NCBI GenBank assembly: GCA_014650475.1
Contig: BMVA01000028.1
Location: forward strand, 1-64,000
Reading direction: 5' to 3'
Length of the DNA stretch: 64,000 nt
Origin: Streptomyces albogriseolus
Lineage (GTDB): Bacteria > Actinomycetota > Actinomycetes > Streptomycetales > Streptomycetaceae
Part shown: positions 16,360 to 26,997 of the stretch, in pieces
Position numbering within the stretch: the stretch's first letter is position 1
Layout of the letters: each line of letters begins with the position of its first letter
Position numbers and translations under genes: made by a program
Notes under the pieces: generated by a model
What the model was told of the DNA's origin: nothing
The model's input: only the letters and a program-made list of their open reading frames with translations
The model's database searches: none

Positions 16360-17201
16360 GAGTCTCCTTGCAGCAGCTGCTCGATGCGGCGCAGGGACTC
16401 CGCCGGGGTCAGCGCCTGGGCCCGGATGATTCCATACCGCGCCGCGATGCCCCGGACGATTTCCCTGTCGGTGATCACCCGACCGCTTCCCTGGCTCTCC
16501 AAGTAGGCCACCGGCTCCCCTCCTTCCGGCACCATCAATGTGAACGGACCGTCCACACAGGCGTGGTCGGTCGCGTCGGTCGGCATCACCTGAATCTCTA
16601 CGTTCGGGTTCCGGCCGGTGCGGAGCAAGTGCTCGATTTGGCCGCGCAGCACGCCCGTTCCGCCGATGGGCCGTTGCAGCACCGCCTCCTCCAGGACGAA
16701 GCTCAGCACAGGCGCGGGCGCGCGGGTGAAGAGCTTGTGCCGTGCGAGCCGGGCGGACACCATCTGCTCGATCTCCGCCTCGGTCCGGCGAGGGCGCCAC
16801 ACTGTGAACATCGTCCGGGCATAGGCCTCGGTCTGCAGCATCCCGGGAACGATCAGCGGCGCGTACTGGTGGAACTCGATCGCCGTCTCCTCGATGCGCG
16901 CGGCGTCCCGGAAGAAGGCGGGATAGCGCGTGAGGGCCACGGCCTGCTTCATGGCGACCAGGACGCCGTCCGCCCGGAGCAGCGAGTCGAGCTTCTCGAT
17001 GGTGTCCGGCCGGGGAATGCGCCGGCCCTGCTCGATCGCGGCGATCTGCGCCTCGCTGTACCCGACGAGCGGGGCGAGGGCGGACTGGGTCAGTCCGGCG
17101 CGCTCACGGAAAAGCTTGATCTGTCTGCCGAAGCAGCGCAGTAGTTCGTCGGCGGAGTCCCGGCCGTTCGCCGCGACCGCCTGCTCCGGAAGCTGCACCA
17201 T
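16356..17201 (-). CDS. HTH transcriptional regulator with DUF5753 (WhiJ/Scr1-like)
   Basis: 281 residues: N-terminal XRE HTH (LFRERAGLTQSALAPLVGYSEAQIAAIEQGRR, read in parts) and C-terminal DUF5753 (YAPLIVPGMLQTEAYAR ... ARLARHKLF ... VEIQVMP ... GPFTLM). Such regulators pair with DUF397 proteins and with anti-sigma-like ATPases in whiJ-type clusters that influence development or antibiotic production. ATG at 17201 is chosen because AGAGGTGG precedes it; 10 extra codons are possible upstream. It is divergent from the ATP-binding protein at 17310. Confidence 0.93.
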   Translation of the reverse strand: MVQLPEQAVAANGRDSADELLRCFGRQIKLFRERAGLTQSALAPLVGYSEAQIAAIEQGRRIPRPDTIEKLDSLLRADGVLVAMKQAVALTRYPAFFRDAARIEETAIEFHQYAPLIVPGMLQTEAYARTMFTVWRPRRTEAEIEQMVSARLARHKLFTRAPAPVLSFVLEEAVLQRPIGGTGVLRGQIEHLLRTGRNPNVEIQVMPTDATDHACVDGPFTLMVPEGGEPVAYLESQGSGRVITDREIVRGIAARYGIIRAQALTPAESLRRIEQLLQGDS

Positions 17202-17309
17202 GAGCCACCTCTGTCCTGCCCCGACAGGCACGTCGTGCGCCCCTACAGCGGCGCTGTGTGGGGACGTTGTCGCTGGTCAACGTACGGGCGTCACACGAGG
17301 CTCACCCTC

Positions 17310-17777
17310 ATGACGACCGAGATTCCCCCCTTCGAGCGCACCGCCGACCGCACCCCCTCCGGCGAGGAGTCCTTCTCCCTCTGCTTCACCTCCACGCCCC
17401 GGGGCGCCCGCCGAGCCAGGCGTCTCGCCTCGCACCGGCTGGACGCCTGGGGCTTCCCCTACGCGTCCGAGGTGAACGACACCGTGACGCTCGTCGTGGC
17501 GGAGCTGGCCGCGAACGCGGTGACCCACGGCCGGGTGCCGGGCCGCGGCGTCCGGCTGGCCCTGGCGCTGAGCGCCGCCCGTGACCTCGTCCGCGTCGAG
17601 GTCACCGACACCCGGGAGGACCGGCCGCCCGTGGACGCGCCCCGCCTGCCCCTCGGCCCGGAGGCGGAGACCGGGCGCGGCCTGTGGCTGGTGTCGCAGC
17701 TCGCGAGCCGGGTGTGCGTCGTGCCGCGTACGGACGGCGGACCCGGGAAGACCGTGCGGGCGGAGCTGCGGCTGTGA
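17310..17777 (+). CDS. ATP-binding (anti-sigma-factor-like) protein, HATPase_c_2
   Basis: 155 residues with a GHKL-type ATP-binding domain: N box VAELAANAVTHG, a G1-like DTREDRPPVD and G2 box GRGLWLVSQLA. There is no histidine-kinase dimerisation domain, so it resembles SpoIIAB/RsbW-type serine kinases of Streptomyces. Together with the divergent DUF5753 regulator and DUF397 protein it completes the three-gene arrangement seen around abaA/whiJ. ATG at 17310, GAGG upstream. Confidence 0.85.
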   Translation: MTTEIPPFERTADRTPSGEESFSLCFTSTPRGARRARRLASHRLDAWGFPYASEVNDTVTLVVAELAANAVTHGRVPGRGVRLALALSAARDLVRVEVTDTREDRPPVDAPRLPLGPEAETGRGLWLVSQLASRVCVVPRTDGGPGKTVRAELRL

Positions 17778-17808
17778 CGTCGGGGTGCGCACCGGAAACA
17801 ATGGGCGC

Positions 17809-18471
17809 ATGGCCGACACCCAAGACCTCCGTGCCCGTTTCGTCCGCGCCCTCGAAGGGGTCCGGGGATCATCCGGGGGTCCGGATCCCGTGCCGTACGC
17901 GGAGAATCTGATCGCGCGCTGGCAGGAGCCGCAGCGGCACTATCACACGCTCACCCACCTCACGGCCGTCCTCGACCGCGTCGACGAGCTGGCGGAGCAC
18001 GCCGAGGACCCCGACGTCGTACGGCTCGCCGCGTGGTTCCACGACGCCGTGTACCTGCCGGACCGGTCGGAGAACGAGGAGCGGTCCGCCCGGCTCGCCG
18101 AGCGCGCGCTGCCGGAGGCCGGGGTGTCCGCGGCGAAGGCCGAGGAGGTCGCCCGCCTCGTGCGGCTCACCGTCACGCACGACCCCGCCGACGACGACCG
18201 GAACGGCCAGGTGCTGTGCGACGCCGACCTGGCGATCCTCGCCGCCGCGCCGTCGGTGTACGCCGCCTACACCGCCGCCGTCCGCGAGGAGTACCACTTC
18301 GTGCCGAACGACGCCTTCCGCGAGGGCCGCGCCGACGTCCTGCGCCAACTCCTCGGGCTGCGCCGCCTGTTCCGCACCCCGTACGGGCAGGAGCACTGGG
18401 AGGCCACCGCCCGCTACAACCTGCGCGGCGAGCTGGAAATGCTGTCGACCCCGCCCCCGCCCTCCGCCTAG
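17809..18471 (+). CDS. HD domain-containing metal-dependent phosphohydrolase
   Basis: 220 residues. The HD signature is visible: YHTLTH (first His), AAWFHDAVY (HD pair, ~78-80), VRLTVTHDP and DADLAILA for the other ligands. These proteins hydrolyse phosphate esters, often of nucleotides; the substrate is unknown. ATG at 17809 lies 6 nt after AACAAT, so it may be leaderless. Its TAG stop doubles as the start of the -10 of the next gene. Confidence 0.85.
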   Translation: MADTQDLRARFVRALEGVRGSSGGPDPVPYAENLIARWQEPQRHYHTLTHLTAVLDRVDELAEHAEDPDVVRLAAWFHDAVYLPDRSENEERSARLAERALPEAGVSAAKAEEVARLVRLTVTHDPADDDRNGQVLCDADLAILAAAPSVYAAYTAAVREEYHFVPNDAFREGRADVLRQLLGLRRLFRTPYGQEHWEATARYNLRGELEMLSTPPPPSA

Positions 18472-18480
18472 CCTCCCGTC

Positions 18481-19566
18481 ATGCACGCATCCGGAGCGGA
18501 ACAGGTGGAGGAGGCCGTCGCGCACAGCGTGGCGGCCCTGGGGGCGGTCACCGACCGCGACTGGACGGGGGTTCGGGCGGGGCGGCTGGAGTGGGACTGC
18601 CGCGAGACGGCGGCGCATGTCGCGAGTGATCTGATCGCGTACGCGGGGCAGCTCGCGGGACGGGCCCAGGGCGCGTACGTGCCCTTCGAGATCACGCTGG
18701 ACGGCAGCGACGACGGCCTGGACCCGGCCGACAACGCCGGCGTCCTCCACGTCATCACCACCACCGGCGCCCTCCTCGCCGCCGCCGTCCGCACCACCCC
18801 CCGCTCCGTGCGCGCCTTCCACCCGTACCCGTTCCGGCACGCGGGCCGCGAGGGGTTCGCCGCGATGGGCGTCGCCGAGGTGCTGCTGCACACGCACGAC
18901 ATGACCGAGGGGCTCGGCGTCGCGTACGAACCGCCCGCCGAGCTCTGCGAGTTCGTGCTGACGCGGATCTTCCCGCGCGTCAAACCGGGGCCGGCGCCCT
19001 GGCCGACGCTGCTGTGGGCGACCGGCCGCGGCGAGCTGCCGGGGCGGGAGCCGGTCACCGCCTGGCGCTGGTGCAACAACCCGGTGCTGCGCTCCGAGCG
19101 GCTCGACCTGGAGGGCGTCACCCCGGCGGCCGCCGCGAGCCTGTCCGTCGCGGGGGACGGCGGTTTCACCTGGGCGGGAGGCGCGCCCGCCGAGGGCACC
19201 CGCGTGGGCGCGGGGATCGGGGTCAAGCAGTACGAGGAGGGCGCGTTCGTCCCGGAGTGGGGCATGTACGTGCTGGTCCGCCGGGAGGACGACCGCGCGG
19301 TGGGCGCGATGGGCTTCCACGGCCCGCCCGGCGCCGACGGCCGGGTGGAGATCGGCTACGACCTCGTCGTGGAGGCCCGCGGGAACGGCTACGCGACCGA
19401 GGCGCTGCGCACCCTGTCGGCGTGGGCGCTCGGCCAGGACGCCGTGCACACCGTGGTGGCCGTCGTCGAGGAGACGAACGTGCCGTCGCAGAAGGTCGTG
19501 ACCCGCGCCGGCTTCACCGAGGTGTCCCGGCAGGAGGGCCACATCACCTACGAGCTGCGCGCCTGA
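18481..19566 (+). CDS. fused DinB/maleylpyruvate-isomerase-like and GNAT acetyltransferase protein
   Basis: 361 residues in two parts. Residues ~1-200 look like a DinB/MDMPI domain (LEWDCRETAAHVASDLIAYAGQ; VAEVLLHTHDMTEGLG with the paired His). Residues ~215-361 are a GNAT of the RimJ/RimL type (RVEIGYDLVVEARGNGYATEAL, the acetyl-CoA loop, then VVEETNVPSQKVVTRAGF). ATG at 18481 lies 6 nt after TAGCCT (18469-18474), whose TAG is the stop of the HD gene, suggesting an independent leaderless promoter. The substrate is unknown; the fusion may couple thiol chemistry with acylation. Confidence 0.85.
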   Translation: MHASGAEQVEEAVAHSVAALGAVTDRDWTGVRAGRLEWDCRETAAHVASDLIAYAGQLAGRAQGAYVPFEITLDGSDDGLDPADNAGVLHVITTTGALLAAAVRTTPRSVRAFHPYPFRHAGREGFAAMGVAEVLLHTHDMTEGLGVAYEPPAELCEFVLTRIFPRVKPGPAPWPTLLWATGRGELPGREPVTAWRWCNNPVLRSERLDLEGVTPAAAASLSVAGDGGFTWAGGAPAEGTRVGAGIGVKQYEEGAFVPEWGMYVLVRREDDRAVGAMGFHGPPGADGRVEIGYDLVVEARGNGYATEALRTLSAWALGQDAVHTVVAVVEETNVPSQKVVTRAGFTEVSRQEGHITYELRA

Positions 19567-19567
19567 C

Positions 19568-19849
19568 CTACACCTGACGGCCGGTCCGGCCGGCCCCCTT
19601 GCGCCGCCGCAGCCCCGCCGCGTGCAGCAGCCGCACCACCTCGCGGCTGCTGACCTCGACCGCGCCCGCGCGCACCGCGTCCGCGTACCGGTGCGCCGGG
19701 ATGTCGTAGTGGTCGCGTTCGAAGGCGCGGCGGGGCACGCCCAGGCCGGCGGCGAAGAGATGCAGCTCGGCATAGGAGACGTCGCTCACCAGGTGGGACC
19801 ACAGGCGGCCGTGACCCGGCCAGGTGGGCGGGTCGATGTACACGGTCAC
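19568..19849 (-). CDS. DUF4031 domain-containing protein
   Basis: 93 residues beginning MTVYIDPPTWPGHGRLWSHL and containing DVSYAELHLFAAGLGVPRRAF and HYDIPAHRYADA, the DUF4031 pattern. GTG at 19849 overlaps the stop of the preceding gene (GTGA, 19846-19849), so the two are translationally coupled. The function is unknown. Confidence 0.88.
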   Translation of the reverse strand: MTVYIDPPTWPGHGRLWSHLVSDVSYAELHLFAAGLGVPRRAFERDHYDIPAHRYADAVRAGAVEVSSREVVRLLHAAGLRRRKGAGRTGRQV

Positions 19850-20238
19850 GCCGAGTGGTCCGCTTCGCCCAGCGCGCCGACCGCCGCGACCTTCACGCCC
19901 GCCTTGTGGCACACCCAGTGCGGGTCGGGGCCCAGCTCCGGTTCGACCTCCAGCGCGTGCGGGTCGCCGCTGCCGCACACCGGGCACAGCGGCCAGCGTC
20001 CGTAGCGCTCCAGCAGGGCGTCCTGCACGTCCTGCGCGACCAGACCGGCCAGGAAGCCGGCGCCCTCCGGCCACTGCTCGACCCACCAGCGGCGGTGCGT
20101 GACGGAGTCCTCCACGAGGGACACCACGTCCGCCTCGGCGACCCCGCGCGTGACGAGGTCGGCCAGCACGAGGGCGCGCGCCGCGTGCAACGCTTGTTCC
20201 AGGGGCGGAGGGGGGCCGGGTTCACGCTGGGGGTCCAT
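19846..20238 (-). CDS. conserved hypothetical protein with CxxC motif
   Basis: 130 residues. An N-terminal helical region (LEQALHAARALVLADLVTRG) is followed by THRRWWVEQWPEGAGF and a zinc-knuckle-like segment LCPVCGSGDPHAL, with a further Cys-His in WVCHKAG. It may bind one zinc. ATG at 20238. It is cotranscribed with the DUF4031 gene and divergent from the RpiR regulator. I do not recognise a named family. Confidence 0.75.
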   Translation of the reverse strand: MDPQREPGPPPPLEQALHAARALVLADLVTRGVAEADVVSLVEDSVTHRRWWVEQWPEGAGFLAGLVAQDVQDALLERYGRWPLCPVCGSGDPHALEVEPELGPDPHWVCHKAGVKVAAVGALGEADHSA

Positions 20239-20275
20239 GTCCCCATTGTGCGCACTCTTGACCAGGAGCCCGGGA

Positions 20276-20322
20276 CGAAAATATCTTTCATTTCGTGACC
20301 CATGACGTGAAGGAAATTTTCG
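20276..20322. promoter_or_regulatory. operator overlapping the start of the RpiR-family regulator
   Basis: Two 15-bp arms, CGAAAATATCTTTCA (20276-20290) and TGAAGGAAATTTTCG (20308-20322), match as an inverted repeat at 13 of 15 positions with a 17-bp spacer. Each arm is itself a GAAA-N-TTTC-like half dyad. The GTG start of the regulator (20295) lies between them, so binding would block both initiation of transcription in the divergent gap and early elongation: classic autorepression. It probably also serves murQ. Confidence 0.7.
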
Positions 20323-21230
20323 GGAGCGGCGGCGCCTCACCCGCTCCGCCCGCGCCCGCCGCCCTCGCGGCCAAGGTGCGCACGCTGGCCCCGTCGATGA
20401 CGCGCTCCATGCAGCGCGTCGCCGAGGCCGTCGCCGCCGACCCGGCCGGCTGCGCGGCGCTCACGGTCACCGGCCTCGCCGAGCTGACCGGCACCAGCGA
20501 GGCCACCGTCGTCCGCACGGCCCGCCTGCTCGGCTACCCGGGCTACCGCGACCTGCGGCTCGCCCTGGCCGGCCTGGCCGCGCAGCAGCAGTCCGGGCGC
20601 GCCCCCGCGATCACCACCGACATCGCCGTGGACGACCCCATCGCCGACGTCGTCGCCAAGCTCGCCTACGACGAGCAGCAGACCCTCGCCGACACCGCCG
20701 CCGGGCTGGACACCGTCCAGCTCGCCGCCGCCGTGACCGCCCTCGCGGGCGCCCGCCGCACCGATGTGTACGGCGTCGGCGCGTCGGGGCTGGTCGCCCA
20801 GGATCTCACCCAGAAGCTGCTGCGCATAGGCCTGATGGCGCACGCCCACAGCGACCCGCACCTCGCCGTGACCAACGCCGTGCAGCTGCGCTCCGGGGAC
20901 GTGGCGATCGCCATCACCCACTCCGGCACCACCGGCGACGTCATCGAGCCGCTCCGGGTGGCCTTCGAGCACGGCGCCACGACGGTCGCGGTCACCGGCC
21001 GCCCCGACAGCCCCGTCACGCAGTACGCCGACCACGTCCTGACCACCTCCACGGCCCGCGAGAGCGAGCTGCGCCCGGCCGCGATGTCCTCCCGTACGGG
21101 TCAACTGCTGGTCGTGGACTGCCTGTTCGTGGGGGTCGCGCAGCGCACCTACGACGCCGCCGCGCCCGCCCTCTCGGCGTCGTACGAGGCGCTGGCGCAC
21201 CGGCACCGGGCGACCCGCAAGGGCCCGTAA
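20295..21230 (+). CDS. MurR/RpiR-family transcriptional regulator (HTH-SIS)
   Basis: 311 residues: N-terminal RpiR HTH (SMQRVAEAVAADPAG; LAELTGTSEATVVRTARLLGYPGY) and C-terminal SIS domain (VYGVGASGLVAQDL; AITHSGTTGDVIEPLRVA; VTGRPDSPVTQYADHVL), which binds a sugar phosphate. GTG at 20295. It is followed after 84 bp by murQ, so the likely ligand is MurNAc-6-phosphate or GlcNAc-6-phosphate, as for E. coli MurR. Confidence 0.93.
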   Translation: MTHDVKEIFGSGGASPAPPAPAALAAKVRTLAPSMTRSMQRVAEAVAADPAGCAALTVTGLAELTGTSEATVVRTARLLGYPGYRDLRLALAGLAAQQQSGRAPAITTDIAVDDPIADVVAKLAYDEQQTLADTAAGLDTVQLAAAVTALAGARRTDVYGVGASGLVAQDLTQKLLRIGLMAHAHSDPHLAVTNAVQLRSGDVAIAITHSGTTGDVIEPLRVAFEHGATTVAVTGRPDSPVTQYADHVLTTSTARESELRPAAMSSRTGQLLVVDCLFVGVAQRTYDAAAPALSASYEALAHRHRATRKGP

Positions 21231-21314
21231 GGGGGCCCTCCCGCGCCCTGGTCGCATGCGCGCCCCCGCCGTACCCCCTCCGAGCCGCCGGCCCCGACCG
21301 AAAGAACACCGCCC

Positions 21315-22250
21315 ATGACCTCCACCTCCCGCGACCGCGATCTGCGCTCCCAGCTCGAGACCCTGACCACCGAGGCGTTCCGGCCGGAACTGGCGGACGT
21401 CGACCGGCTGCCGACGGCGGAGATCGCGCGGCTGATGAACGCCGAGGACGCCACGGTCGCGGGCGCCGTGGCCGAGCAGGTGCCGGCGATCGCCGCCGCG
21501 GTCGACGCCGTGGCTGAGCGGATGGCGCGCGGCGGGCGGCTGGTCTACGCCGGCGCGGGCACGGCGGGGCGACTGGGCGTGCTGGACGCCTCCGAGTGCC
21601 CGCCCACCTTCAACACCGACCCGGCGCGGGTCGTCGGCCTGATCGCCGGCGGCCCGGACGCCATGGTCACCTCGGTCGAGGGCGCCGAGGACTCCCCCGA
21701 GCTCGCCGAGGCCGACCTGGAGGGGCTGGGCCTCACCCCCGACGACACGGTGGTCGGCGTCTCCGCCTCCGGCCGCACGCCGTACGCGGTCGGCGCGGTC
21801 ACGTACGCCCGGAAGCACGGGGCGCTCACCGTGGGACTGTCGTGCAACCGGGGCAGCGCGCTGGCGGCGGCGGCCGAGCACGGCATCGAGGTGGTCGTGG
21901 GCCCGGAGTTCCTCACCGGCTCCACCCGCCTCAAGGCCGGCACGGCGCAGAAGCTCGTGCTGAACATGCTGTCGACGATCACGATGATCCGGCTGGGCAA
22001 GACGTACGGGAACCTGATGGTCGACGTGCGCGCCTCCAACGAGAAGCTGCGCGCCCGCTCCCGCCGGATCGTCGCCCAGGTGACGGGCGCCGGCGACGAC
22101 GCCGTGGAGCGCGCCCTGGCCGCCACGGACGGCGAGGTCAAGCACGCGATCCTGGTACTGCTGGCCGGGGTGGACGGGCCGACGGCGGCCCGGCTGCTGG
22201 ACGAGGCCGACGGGCATCTGCGGGCGGCGCTGGCGGCCGCGGGGAGCTGA
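21315..22250 (+). CDS. murQ: N-acetylmuramic acid 6-phosphate etherase MurQ
   Basis: 311 residues. MurQ cleaves the D-lactyl ether of MurNAc-6-P to GlcNAc-6-P and lactate in cell-wall recycling. SIS-domain and family motifs are present: LTTEAFRPELADVDRLPT, GRLVYAGAGTAGRLGVLDASE (read in parts), PTFNTDP, GVSASGRTPYAVGA, EVVVGPEFLTGSTRLKAGTA (family signature) and NLMVDVRASNEKL. ATG at 21315. The product feeds NagA, encoded at 34916. Its adjacent regulator and operator suggest induction by muropeptide sugars. Confidence 0.97.
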   Translation: MTSTSRDRDLRSQLETLTTEAFRPELADVDRLPTAEIARLMNAEDATVAGAVAEQVPAIAAAVDAVAERMARGGRLVYAGAGTAGRLGVLDASECPPTFNTDPARVVGLIAGGPDAMVTSVEGAEDSPELAEADLEGLGLTPDDTVVGVSASGRTPYAVGAVTYARKHGALTVGLSCNRGSALAAAAEHGIEVVVGPEFLTGSTRLKAGTAQKLVLNMLSTITMIRLGKTYGNLMVDVRASNEKLRARSRRIVAQVTGAGDDAVERALAATDGEVKHAILVLLAGVDGPTAARLLDEADGHLRAALAAAGS

Positions 22251-22298
22251 CCGTCCGGGCTGGGATACTGGAGCGGTCCCCCACCCGGAGAATCCACC

Positions 22299-22868
22299 AT
22301 GAACCACGCACAGCTCACCGCCCTCGGCCGGGCGCTGCGTGTGCTCGGTGAGCACGGCGAGGCGCTCTCCGCCGACACCCCGGACGCCCGTCTGCACGAG
22401 GTGCGCAACGACCTGCGGCGGGCGCTGGACCTGCTGGAGGACACCGTGACCACGGCGCCGCCCAGCACCCGCTGCGCCGAGCATCCCACCGGACCGGTCG
22501 ACGAGAGCGCCCCGGACCTGTGCCTGCTCTGCGAGACCCGGCGCCGCGCCGCCCGCCGCGCCGAGTTCAACGGCCCGGCCCCGCAGGCCCGCCCCGCCGG
22601 TCCCGCCCCCTCCCGCTACGGGGTGCGCGGCGACCGCCCGCAGCCGCAGCAGCGCTGGCTGCCGGAGATGTGGAACGGCCAGGCGTGGCAGCTGTGCGGC
22701 ACCCCGCGCCGCGACCGCCGCGAGGCGGAACTGTTCGTCAAGGCCCAGCTGCGCTCCCCCCGCCCGGCGATGGCCTACCGCGTCGTCCACGAGTTCACCG
22801 ACTACGAGGTCCTGCGGGTGTGGGGCACCCCGGTCCGCGTGGACATCGAACCCATGGGCAACCTCTGA
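22299..22868 (+). CDS. conserved hypothetical protein
   Basis: 189 residues, ATG with CGGAGAA upstream. The N-terminal ~55 residues are helical (LTALGRALRVLGEHGEAL; LHEVRNDLRRALDLLED). A Cys/His cluster follows (TRCAEHP ... LCLLCETRR) that could hold zinc, then a Pro-rich linker and a C-terminal part (RWLPEMWNGQAWQLCGTP; AYRVVHEFTDYEVLRV). I know similar proteins only as Streptomyces hypotheticals. It follows murQ by 48 bp but may have its own promoter. Confidence 0.75.
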   Translation: MNHAQLTALGRALRVLGEHGEALSADTPDARLHEVRNDLRRALDLLEDTVTTAPPSTRCAEHPTGPVDESAPDLCLLCETRRRAARRAEFNGPAPQARPAGPAPSRYGVRGDRPQPQQRWLPEMWNGQAWQLCGTPRRDRREAELFVKAQLRSPRPAMAYRVVHEFTDYEVLRVWGTPVRVDIEPMGNL

Positions 22869-22892
22869 GACCCGCGAGCCTCCCGGCGGAAA

Positions 22893-22925
22893 GGCGCGGC
22901 GTCCCCGCCGGAGGGGCGCCGCGCC
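22893..22925. terminator. hairpin between convergent genes
   Basis: GGCGCGGCG (22893-22901) pairs with CGCCGCGCC (22917-22925), and an inner CCCC/GGGG extends the stem. It lies between the convergent hypothetical gene and the Old Yellow Enzyme gene, suitable as a bidirectional terminator; there is no U-tract, as usual in this genome. Confidence 0.6.
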
Positions 22926-22946
22926 AGGGCCCGGACCGGGCCGGAC

Positions 22947-24074
22947 TCAGCTCAGCGACGTCAGCGACGCCGCGTCGTACGACGTGAGGTCGCCGAAGCG
23001 GCCGGCCAGGACCTTGGCCGCCCACTCCGGGTCCTGGAGGACCGCGCGGCCCACCGCGACCATGTCGAACTCGTCGCGCTCCAGGCGGTCCAGAAGGTCG
23101 TCGATGCCCCGCAGCGCGGCGCCCTCGCCCAGGAAGGCGCGGCCGAACTCGCCGTCCAGGCCGACCGAGCCGACGGTGATCGCGGGGCGGCCGGTCAGCT
23201 TGCGGGCCCAGCCGGCCAGGTTGAGGTCGGAGCCGTCGAACTCGGGGAGCCAGTAGCGGCGCGTGGACGCGTGGAAGGCGTCGACGCCGGCCGTGGCGAG
23301 CGGGGTGAGGATCGCCTCCAGCTCCTGCGGGGTCTCGGCGAGCCGGGCGTCGTAGTGGTCGGCCTTCCACTGCGAGAAGCGGAACACGACCGGGAAGCCG
23401 GGCGACACGGCCGCGCGCACGGCCTGCACGATCTCCACGGCGAACCGGGTGCGGGCGACCGGGTCGCCGCCGTAGGCGTCGGTGCGGCGGTTGGTGCCCG
23501 CCCACAGGAACTGGTCGATGAGGTAGCCGTGGGCGCCGTGCAGTTCCACGCCGTCGAAGCCGATGCGCTCGGCGTCGGCCGCCCCCTTCGCGAACGCGGC
23601 CACGACGTCGTCGATGTCGGCCTGCGTCATGGCCCTGCCGCCCTCGGCGCCGTCCAGGCGCAGCCCCGACGGTCCGACCGCCGGCGCCTCCGGGAAGGGC
23701 GGCTTCCCCTGCTCGCGGACCATGCCGACGTGCCACAGCTGCGGCACGATGCGGCCCCCGGCGGCGTGCACCGCCTCCGCGACCTTCGCCCAGCCGGCCA
23801 GCTGCTCCTCCCCGTGGAACCGCGGGACGCGGTCGCTGATGCCGGCGGACGGGTGGTCGACGTACGTGCCCTCGGTGACGATCAGCCCGACCCCGGCGGC
23901 GGCCCGGCGGGCGTAGTACGACGCGACGTCCTCCCCCGGCACCCCGCCCGGCGAGAACTGGCGGGTCATGGGCGCCATGACGATGCGGTTGGGCACGGTC
24001 AGCCCGTTGAGGGCGACCGGCCGGGCCAGGATCTCGGCGGCACGTCCGGTGGTCGCGGAGGCGGCGACGGTCAT
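22947..24074 (-). CDS. NADH:flavin oxidoreductase (Old Yellow Enzyme family)
   Basis: 375-residue FMN-dependent ene-reductase. The barrel opens with PNRIVMAPMTRQFS; VPQLWHVG precedes the substrate site; FAKGAADAERIGFDGVELHGAHGYLIDQFLW (read in parts) gives the family GFDGVELHGAHGYL signature; the C-terminal phosphate-binding end is DMVAVGRAVLQDPEWAAKV. OYEs reduce activated C=C bonds of quinones or electrophiles. ATG at 24074, GGAGTCC upstream. A GTATG-N8-CATAC dyad (24103-24120) lies 29 bp upstream and could be the operator of an unlinked regulator. Confidence 0.95.
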   Translation of the reverse strand: MTVAASATTGRAAEILARPVALNGLTVPNRIVMAPMTRQFSPGGVPGEDVASYYARRAAAGVGLIVTEGTYVDHPSAGISDRVPRFHGEEQLAGWAKVAEAVHAAGGRIVPQLWHVGMVREQGKPPFPEAPAVGPSGLRLDGAEGGRAMTQADIDDVVAAFAKGAADAERIGFDGVELHGAHGYLIDQFLWAGTNRRTDAYGGDPVARTRFAVEIVQAVRAAVSPGFPVVFRFSQWKADHYDARLAETPQELEAILTPLATAGVDAFHASTRRYWLPEFDGSDLNLAGWARKLTGRPAITVGSVGLDGEFGRAFLGEGAALRGIDDLLDRLERDEFDMVAVGRAVLQDPEWAAKVLAGRFGDLTSYDAASLTSLS

Positions 24075-24219
24075 GAGGAGGACTCCTTGCGGATACTCGG
24101 CGGTATGTGTACGTGCATACAACGCACCCTTCGTCGAACCCGCGTGAGGCGGTGAGCATTCCCGCCTCACGCCCGTCCGCGTCCGTGACGCCGGTCACCC
24201 CCCGCGGCGCCCGGACACG

Positions 24220-24261
24220 CCGGAGGGCGGCACCCCCTGTGCGGGGAGTGCCGCCCTCCGG
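24220..24261. terminator. groEL2 transcription terminator
   Basis: A perfect 14-bp stem CCGGAGGGCGGCAC / GTGCCGCCCTCCGG (24220-24233 and 24248-24261) with a 14-nt loop lies 34 bp beyond the groEL2 stop on the minus strand, an intrinsic-type terminator. Confidence 0.85.
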
Positions 24262-24294
24262 ACCTCGGACGGGTCCGAACCTGACGGATCAGGC

Positions 24295-26567
<2,273 letters not shown>

Positions 26568-26922
26568 GCCTAACTCCCCTATTACTGGCCCTTGCACAGA
26601 TCCACACTTCGCGGACCCGGGTCAGACCTCACCCCCCAACGGTTGGGGGCGTGCGCCGGAACGCGTCGACCGCGGCTGAATGTATCTGTCCAACTGCCGT
26701 CTGCAACAGGTCAATCGGACGAGAAATCTGGACGCCACCGGTCCGGAATGTGGCAAGAATTCGCCAGAATTCAGGGCAAGTCGGGCCGGGCAAAGGAGAC
26801 AAAAGCCGCGAAAGGAGCCCGCACTTTGGCTACATCCAGTCGGGTCTGCGGCAGGAATTCAGGGTTCTCGATCAACAGATCGGGAGCGCGTTCCCCAACT
26901 CTACCGCGCTCAATCCCATGGA
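26568..26922. other. long AT-richer region upstream of the cold-shock gene
   Basis: About 350 bp without a credible gene, lower in G+C than the flanks. It probably contains the cold-shock promoter and a long structured leader, as is usual for csp mRNAs. Short frames here lack Streptomyces codon bias. I could not fix the promoter. Confidence 0.5.
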
Positions 26923-26957
26923 ATTGCCCCCTCCGCTTCTCTCACGGAGGGGGCAAT
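26923..26957. terminator. terminator of the thrC-like/sulfur-carrier operon
   Basis: A perfect 13-bp stem ATTGCCCCCTCCG / CGGAGGGGGCAAT with a 9-nt loop, 41 bp beyond the stop of the sulfur-carrier gene (minus strand). The flanking A/T bases give it a weak U-tract in that direction. Confidence 0.85.
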
Positions 26958-26997
26958 GGCATAAACGCTCGGTAACGGTCATTACCGAAGGTAATGA

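Noticed and set aside
20337-22790. 817-codon antisense frame across the RpiR regulator and murQ
   Set aside because: It spans two genes and their gap in the opposite strand with no domain; shadow of third-position GC bias.
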